A stretch of 64,000 bases of DNA from Megalonaias nervosa. Lineage: Eukaryota; Mollusca; Bivalvia; Unionida; Unionidae. Positions 58,869 to 64,000 of the stretch are shown piece after piece. Below the pieces are notes generated by a model. It did no database searches. It had not been told where the DNA came from and saw nothing but the letters and a program-made list of their open reading frames with translations. Position 1 is the first letter of the stretch; each line of letters starts with the position of its first letter. A program made the translations under genes and the position numbers. The stretch spans positions 57,104 to 121,103 of the forward strand of contig JAECUM010096198.1 of assembly GCA_016617855.1 (NCBI GenBank). The letters run 5' to 3'.

Positions 58869-59021
58869 CTGATAACTGTAGGTACACAGCTGATGTTTGG
58901 AGACTTGGAAGTGAAAGGAGAAGCAACAGAGGCCTCTGCTTCCGAGAGTGAGATACCAGCATGTGCAGCTTTCAGGGCACCACAGTCATTTGCTCCATCC
59001 CCACACATCGCTACATAGTAC
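58869..59021 (-). CDS. ATP13A-like: P5B-ATPase catalytic hinge exon ([11 protein letters not shown])
   Basis: 153-nt exon; acceptor TTTGTCTGCAG, donor ATCAG|GTTAGC. It encodes [38 protein letters not shown], then [13 protein letters not shown]. GDGxND is the P-type ATPase hinge motif whose aspartates bind Mg2+ during dephosphorylation. The CGALK and [11 protein letters not shown] context is specific to P5B (ATP13A2-5). These proteins sit in late endosomal/lysosomal membranes; human ATP13A2 and ATP13A3 export polyamines to the cytosol. Which paralogue this is cannot be told from these exons. Confidence 0.97.
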
Positions 59022-59979
59022 CTGCAGACAAAACAATGGATTTAAACTACAACTATGCATAGATATACCTATCATTAAAATAATGTTCCAAACTTCACTG
59101 TTCTTGGTAGTTATAACAGGGATCAAAATTAACACAAATCTTCTATCTATTAACCCAGCTGTCATTAACTGGTCGGTCACTGTCATAAAAGTTGAAAAGT
59201 GGTCGTAAGTCAGCAATTCTTTTAATTTTTAATTGATCTATTTGTTGTATTAATTGAGTACCTACAAAAAATTCTTCATATCACGAGATATAATCAATGC
59301 TCGAGGCACAAATGAGAAGTGTTCAACTACTAATCAAGGAAATTAGTGTGATGATTGTCAAAACTGTCAGTATTTACGTGGTACTAACTTGCTGTACAGC
59401 ATCAATCATTGCTAATTCCTTACTGATGATACTAAAGGTACAGGATCTCAGACCAAATGGAAAAGGCCTCGTTCGCCGACTCAACAAATAATCAAGAATT
59501 ATAACAAATAACGTGTTTTAATATTAAATCGTTGCTAATAAAATTTCAGTGCATTGTGTGATGACAATTGTAAACATGTGGAAGTATAAGGAAGATTCAC
59601 AGCTGCCACTGACATGGCAGAAATCAGTATTGACCCAACTGTACGATTTCAAACAAGCTTTGAGTGATGCACCCTCTCGTGCGCCCTGGCAGCATCTCAG
59701 TAATATGTGACACTTTTGTACTAGGCAAATGAAGTGTTCAGTCTTTAGAAACAAAATTTTTAAACATCTCTGCCAGATATGACAGAGAGAGAGAAAGAAC
59801 AGTATTTTTAATCCATCTTTACATATTTTTATCTTCATTTTATGTACCTAAATGCCCCGTTTAGCCAACCGTTTGAGTAAACAGTAATTAAACAGTAAAT
59901 GAACATTATAAAAATACAAAACATACTACCAGAGCTTCAAAGCTATATACTTGATGTATCTGAATATTCACAAAACATG
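59022..59979. other. Intron of the ATPase gene, right of the hinge exon
   Basis: AT-rich, no supported exon. Plus- and minus-strand frames of 60-100 codons at 59297-59838 show no family motif. Confidence 0.5.
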
Positions 59980-60232
59980 GGCCCCGAGTGGCCGAGTGGT
60001 CTAAAGCGCTCACCGTTACGGATCACTGCCATTTCACCTCTGTCTGCATTGGTTTGAGTCTCGGGCTCGGTCAATGTGGGTACGTGAGAAAGCTTGCCAG
60101 AAGTTTCTCATGGGTCGGTGGTTCTTTCCAGGGTTTTCCCGGGTTCTTCCTCCACCATTTATACTGGCTGCCTCGTATAGAATATCTTGTGCTGAAAAAT
60201 GTCGTTAAACCCTACAACAACAGCAACAACAT
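59980..60232 (+). mobile_element. tRNA-derived SINE (RUDI/V-SINE-like), best-preserved copy
   Basis: Begins near GCCCCGAGTGGCCGAGTGG with A-box TGGCCGAGTGG (59989-59999) and B-box GGTTTGAGTCT (60051-60061), resembling a Leu/Ser-type tRNA head. The conserved body has ACGTGAGAAAGC, GGGTTTTCCCGGGTTCTTCC, TCCACCATTTATACTGGCTG and GTCGTTAAACC, and the end is an (AAC)n-like tail (60214-60230). It is transcribed by RNA polymerase III from the internal promoter and mobilised by a LINE in trans. No clear target-site duplication was found. Confidence 0.88.
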
Positions 60233-61327
60233 TGAAAACAAATTCAAGTAGTGGAAATACCCAAACATTGTCATTGAAAATGCTGTATTGTTTTTCTCTG
60301 CAATATTTCCATTCCTGCCAAAGATTACCCTTTGTCAGTAAGTGCATGTATACCTTCTGTAGGTATTCGGATCTTGGCTCTTGCTTAGCATATTTTTTAA
60401 ATTCAAGATCTGACACTTCCATCAGCAAGTACAAAGGTGACACTGATTAAGACAATTACAAGAGTAAACACCTGGCATAACACTGCCCCAGTATATTAAT
60501 GTAAATTAATATCATTAAATGAAACAAAGAAAGACTGAAAATGTATACCAAACAACTCATGTCCAAAAGACTGAAATTAAAAAGAAGTAAGTTAATTAGT
60601 AAACTCTGCTGATTGGGATAAGGGTTAGAATAAAGACGGTATATAATATGGGCTTTATGAAGGAGATGAATTAACCTTGGTACATATATGGTAGTTAAAG
60701 AGCTAGAGACTGCAGATAACAACTATTGTTAAAATTAATTCACAAAGCTTTTGATGCTGATACCCAAATGAAACATATGATATGCAAGTTCATTAGGGAC
60801 AAACCATTTAATTTTAGTGAGGGGTGTCTGTAATTTTCTTTAAAGCTAGCATAATTTTACACCTTATGATAATTTCTTTTTTCAATTAAAACAATGAATT
60901 TGTTTTAAGTTATTCTAGCGACAGATATATTTTCAACATCATCATAGGCCTAATCCTCCACCAAAAGCTAAAAGGTTAGTCCCTTATGTACTGTTTCCTC
61001 CACTATTATGTTTATTTTGTTCTTGGTCTTCTGTAAGACAAAGATTTTGTGTAAAGAATGATTATGACGTTGTTATAAAGGCACTAACTTGATTATAATG
61101 ATGGAGATTATTTACAATTTATAAAAAAAGATCATCAAACTACTGGACATGTAGTAATGTAAATATCTAACAACACTTCATCCAAACTAAGATTTCTGTG
61201 AAATATGGTGGTATGTGCTATATACCTGATCATTTAGAGGGGGCAAACCTTTCATTTTTGTACAAGAGCATGACAGGATTAACAAAACTTTGCTTAAATT
61301 CTGGGAAATCTAAGTAAAACCACTAAC
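60233..61327. other. Intron of the ATPase gene
   Basis: AT-rich. A minus-strand segment near 60340-60430 has splice-like edges (cag before TGTCACC, donor-like GAAG|GTATAC) and reads SDLEFKKYAKQEPRSEYLQK. The flanking ATPase exons already join perfectly without it, so it is not assigned. Confidence 0.45.
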
Positions 61328-61407
61328 CCAATATCCTGCAGATGTTTTATAAGCTGTGCCTTCTGGTCAGGTGACATGCGAGCAAACACTGTTCCCTTGC
61401 ATACAAT
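61328..61407 (-). CDS. ATP13A-like: P5B-ATPase exon with FARMSPDQKAQL
   Basis: 80-nt exon; acceptor TTGTTTCAG, donor ATTGG|GTTAGT. It encodes IVCKGTVFARMSPDQKAQLI, then KHLQDIG. FARMSPDQK is the P5-type version of the conserved (R/A)(V/M)(S/T)P.QK segment of the phosphorylation domain, just before the GDGxND hinge. It enters in phase 0 from the exon at 62202-62303 and leaves in phase 2 into the hinge exon, giving [14 protein letters not shown]. Confidence 0.96.
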
Positions 61408-62201
61408 CTGAAACAATGAAATATAACATTATATAAACCGAAAGTTGCTGACAAAATATGCAATCAAAATATGCAATCAAAATTGAAGAAATAACATTAC
61501 TTGTTAATTTCAACTGGTTTGTCCTCAGGATCATTACGTTTTAACGCTTGATAAATGTTGCGTGTATTTGTTGGAATCACCTTGGTCGAAAGCAGCAAAT
61601 TATCTTGATTCTGGCGCTCAATCTATGTTGTCAGCGTACATTCCATTCTCTTCATGACAGCCAACCTTGTTAATGTCATACGGGCAGATGTTAAACATGT
61701 AGCACTCTGACAGGACTAATTAATTTTTTCTGCATTGTTCCTAACTGTACAGAGAGTTGACTCAGAGAGCCTTGTAGGACTTCTCATTTCTTTTGTCTTC
61801 TTACCTCTTTCTTATCTCTCTGAAGCTCCAAAGGGTTATGATTGCTCTTAATTGAGAGGTAAGCAAAGATGTGGCTACCACAATGGCAACACTGAGACTG
61901 GGCGAATCTTCCAGAATCTTTCTTGGGATCTCATGCTACGCATTCGCATATGTATGCGAATGATGCATGTCTCAATGTGTATTTTTCTGCTTGAGTGTTA
62001 ATATTAATTCACGCATACATGAGACTCGTGAAAGATGCATTTGCATAAATAAGGAGTTTATTGCATTTAGTGAAACTAGGGTTTCATTACAAGAAGTGTG
62101 AAGAAATGGACAGAGTAGACAGATGGACAGACAGAAAGGGGACTGATATAGGTCTCCCACAGCTATTTGCAGGGGCCTAATAATAACCAAAAATCCATTA
62201 C
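61408..62201. other. Intron of the ATPase gene (0.8 kb)
   Basis: Contains a block of less AT-rich sequence (about 61510-61960) that looks like an old inserted or formerly transcribed sequence, but no frame or repeat signature identifies it. It ends in a perfect palindrome at 61941-61962. Confidence 0.45.
61941..61962. repeat. 22-bp perfect palindrome
   Basis: Arms CATTCGCATA and TATGCGAATG separated by TG, which makes the whole 22-mer close to self-complementary. It contains ATTCGCAT/ATGCGAAT, a CpG variant of octamer-like sites. Function unknown. Confidence 0.9.
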
Positions 62202-62303
62202 CCTTGGTAGAAGATCAGGGAAGTGATGTTGTAAAACTCCCCATGACTTCCCTGTCATAGCATAGCTGTAGTGCCGAACATGTCCCATCTTAAGCCTTGT
62301 CTC
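62202..62303 (-). CDS. ATP13A-like: P5B-ATPase (ATP13A2/3-like), most upstream exon in the window
   Basis: 102-nt exon, 34 whole codons, phase 0 at both ends; acceptor GACTTTTCAG, donor AGG|GTAATG. It encodes ETRLKMGHVRHYSYAMTGKS, then WGVLQHHFPDLLPR. The (F/Y)A(M/L)TGKS(W/F).V...HFP.LLP(K/R) pattern is specific to P5B ATPases, within the cytosolic nucleotide-binding/phosphorylation region. Exons for the N-terminus, the DKTGTLT phosphorylation site and the first membrane helices must lie to the right, beyond the window. Confidence 0.95.
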
Positions 62304-63937
62304 CTGAAAAGTCATGCAAACATTGCGAAAAAATTCATGAAGAAGCATTCAAGGGTATGAATATATGTTTTTAATGAATCAACCAATCTGGATTTGTTTA
62401 AAGATAAATTAAATGTACCATGCGTTATATGTCTACCCTGTAAATCATAATCCTCTATACAGACAACTGAGATTTAAGTTTAGGAGTCTCATTTTTCAGT
62501 TACATTAACCTCTTCCACTTTACCCCAAAATTGAGAGGTTCTTTAATTATTGCAAGTGTATTAACCTCTAGGTCTGTGATACAGAACGAATGTTATTTGT
62601 GGAAACTACTTTTTGGGTCTCCAGTTACAGTGCCATTGACCTTTGCCCTCAAAAATTTTAAGCTACTTTTTTAACCCAAGTTCAGTCCCACCATGAGATG
62701 TAGAACTAATGTTACTTTGGGGAATAAAATTTTCTTATTTCACTCACCATGACCTTGATCTTTAGATCATGCAATCGACAAGGTTCTTCCTTAACCCTAA
62801 CACAAGCCAACAATACATTTGAAAACAAATAGGTAACAGACAGATGAATGGTCAGCTATCATAGCATAATAAAACTCTGCCTTATGCAAGGTACATAAAA
62901 AGAGGCTCGTGTGCGCCTGAAATCTCTCATCTGGCTTACATAATTTAACAGTTTATCATTTCATGAAGCAGGCTTATATGGTATTGTGGTTGTGTGGTTA
63001 TTATAGTTTAGCACATGAAATGATTAACATTGTGAGACCACATCTAATTTGTCCTGTCTCCCAAACATTATATCTACTTTATTATATCCTGATAACAAGA
63101 AATGCATGATTAATATTCAGCCTCTTGCTCATAACTGAACTATTTTAGATCTTGATGATATTAAATCGAACAAGTCAAAAACATGACTTCAAGAGTGGTA
63201 CCAAGATGAGTGAATTAGATGCTCATAAATATGCATCAACATTGCTGCATTATGACACAATCAAAGATCTTGATCAAACAAACATATATTCTAAGTTTGA
63301 TCAAAATAAAATAAAAATATATCTTCCAGAATTGTAACATGTTCAGCCAAACACATCACACATGACATACATATACTGCAGTTGTTGATTAATCTTATAC
63401 AAGTCTAATCAAATGGGATCAGAAATATGGTTTCTTCAGCGGTAACAAGCTCAGCCAGGCAGATGCTAAATCAACACAATACGCATGCGTCTTGCTCATT
63501 ATCGAACTTGTATAAGATAATGGATGATATAAGAATATTGACAAACTCTGACAATATGTAGCCACCCGACCCCACCCCCACCACACCCAAATGGTAACAA
63601 ACTCAATAATGCATTAAAAGACTGTCCCATTAGTGTGCATGTGTCCTGATCACTACTGAATTCATATCAGATCTTGAAGACAGAAGTATGGACCTTTTTG
63701 GTAACCTAGTTATCTCCCTGTCGTATTAGGTATTTACTACATCCGGTAGATAGTTAAGCCGCTGAACTAGAAGATAGCTGCTCTTGTCACTAACGAATCC
63801 GTCTTTGCCAATTGTTTTGTATTTAGTTATGTTAATCATGACGCATGAGAGATTTCTTGCCCCTCTCACTGTACACAATTACTATGGGGGAAAGGACTGG
63901 GGAACTACATATGTATACAGCGACAAAATGAGGAAAA

Positions 63938-63941
<4 letters not shown>
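62304..63941. other. Upstream intron of the ATPase gene
   Basis: AT-rich, no further ATPase exon recognised up to the right edge. A 61-codon plus-strand frame at 63152-63337 has no known motif. Confidence 0.5.

Positions 63942-64000
<59 letters not shown>
63942..64000. repeat. (TC)n(AT)n compound microsatellite, open at the window edge
   Basis: A (TC)n tract of about 22 units (63942-63986) passes directly into (AT)n, which continues beyond the last base of the window. Confidence 0.95.

Noticed and set aside
59980..60080. tRNA-Leu/Ser gene
   Set aside because: A and B boxes are present, but the cloverleaf does not close cleanly and a long SINE body shared with other copies follows.
60270..60443. 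Possible extra exon reading SDLEFKKYAKQEPRSEYLQK
   Set aside because: The ATPase exons on both sides join in phase with the expected family sequence without it, and I recognise no family. Left open as a possible alternative exon.
1..64000. CRISPR arrays, operons, bacterial-type systems or phage genes
   Set aside because: The sequence is intron-rich animal DNA; the only tandem repeats are minisatellites, microsatellites and the ~135-bp family.

Overview
The window is animal nuclear DNA: very AT-rich, mostly intron or intergenic, with phased exons flanked by splice signals and several classes of retro- and DNA transposons. A bivalve mollusc is the best guess. The reasons are a Roc-GTPase exon of the type expanded in bivalves, tRNA-derived SINEs whose core resembles the RUDI/V-SINE type of molluscs, and an I/Nimb-like LINE. 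No bacterial gene, tRNA gene, rRNA gene or CRISPR array is visible.

Host genes. Both recognisable genes lie on the minus strand. (1) Seven exons between 62303 and 39911 spell out, in the right order and with matching phases, the C-terminal half of a P5B-type cation-transporting ATPase (ATP13A2/ATP13A3 type, lysosomal/endosomal polyamine transporter). One of its introns appears to use a GC donor. One small exon between 47659 and 40039 and the last C-terminal exons were not found. (2) A single phase 1-1 exon at 2858-3118 carries the P-loop of a Roco-type GTPase.

Mobile DNA, left to right: a hAT-like MITE (666-838) with an 8-bp target duplication; a tRNA-derived SINE (about 3300-3672, minus); two copies of a terminal-inverted-repeat element (5956-6412 and 9217-9670); a 374-bp diverged tandem duplication (7140-7890); a 5'-truncated LINE end (9671-10192); then, from 10193 to 38625, a head-to-tail array of three Ty3/Gypsy retrotransposons that share their LTRs. 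The array order is [no 5' LTR]-internal 1-LTR-internal 2-LTR-internal 3-LTR. Internal 1 is itself split by a 5.75-kb I/Nimb-like LINE (12157-17910) with a clear target-site duplication. To the right lie a diverged ~135-bp tandem repeat (38.8-39.7 kb and again 49.1-49.8 kb), SINEs (42.3, 45.6 and 60.0 kb), a Tigger/pogo-like MITE with TA duplications (46005-46428), a hAT MITE with a perfect 8-bp duplication (48325-48638), a decayed DIRS-like element (50.5-53.8 kb, minus), and a (TC)n(AT)n microsatellite running off the right edge.

How the parts relate. Every Gypsy unit is dead. Units 1 and 2 share the same two nonsense codons and the same 943-bp deletion, so they descend from one already broken unit by tandem duplication. 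Unit 3 lacks those lesions but has its own, and it keeps a longer 3' region. The outermost LTR differs from the two inner ones largely by CpG-to-TpG/CpA changes. The array lies 1.3 kb beyond the last ATPase exon found and may sit in one of its introns or interrupt its 3' end.
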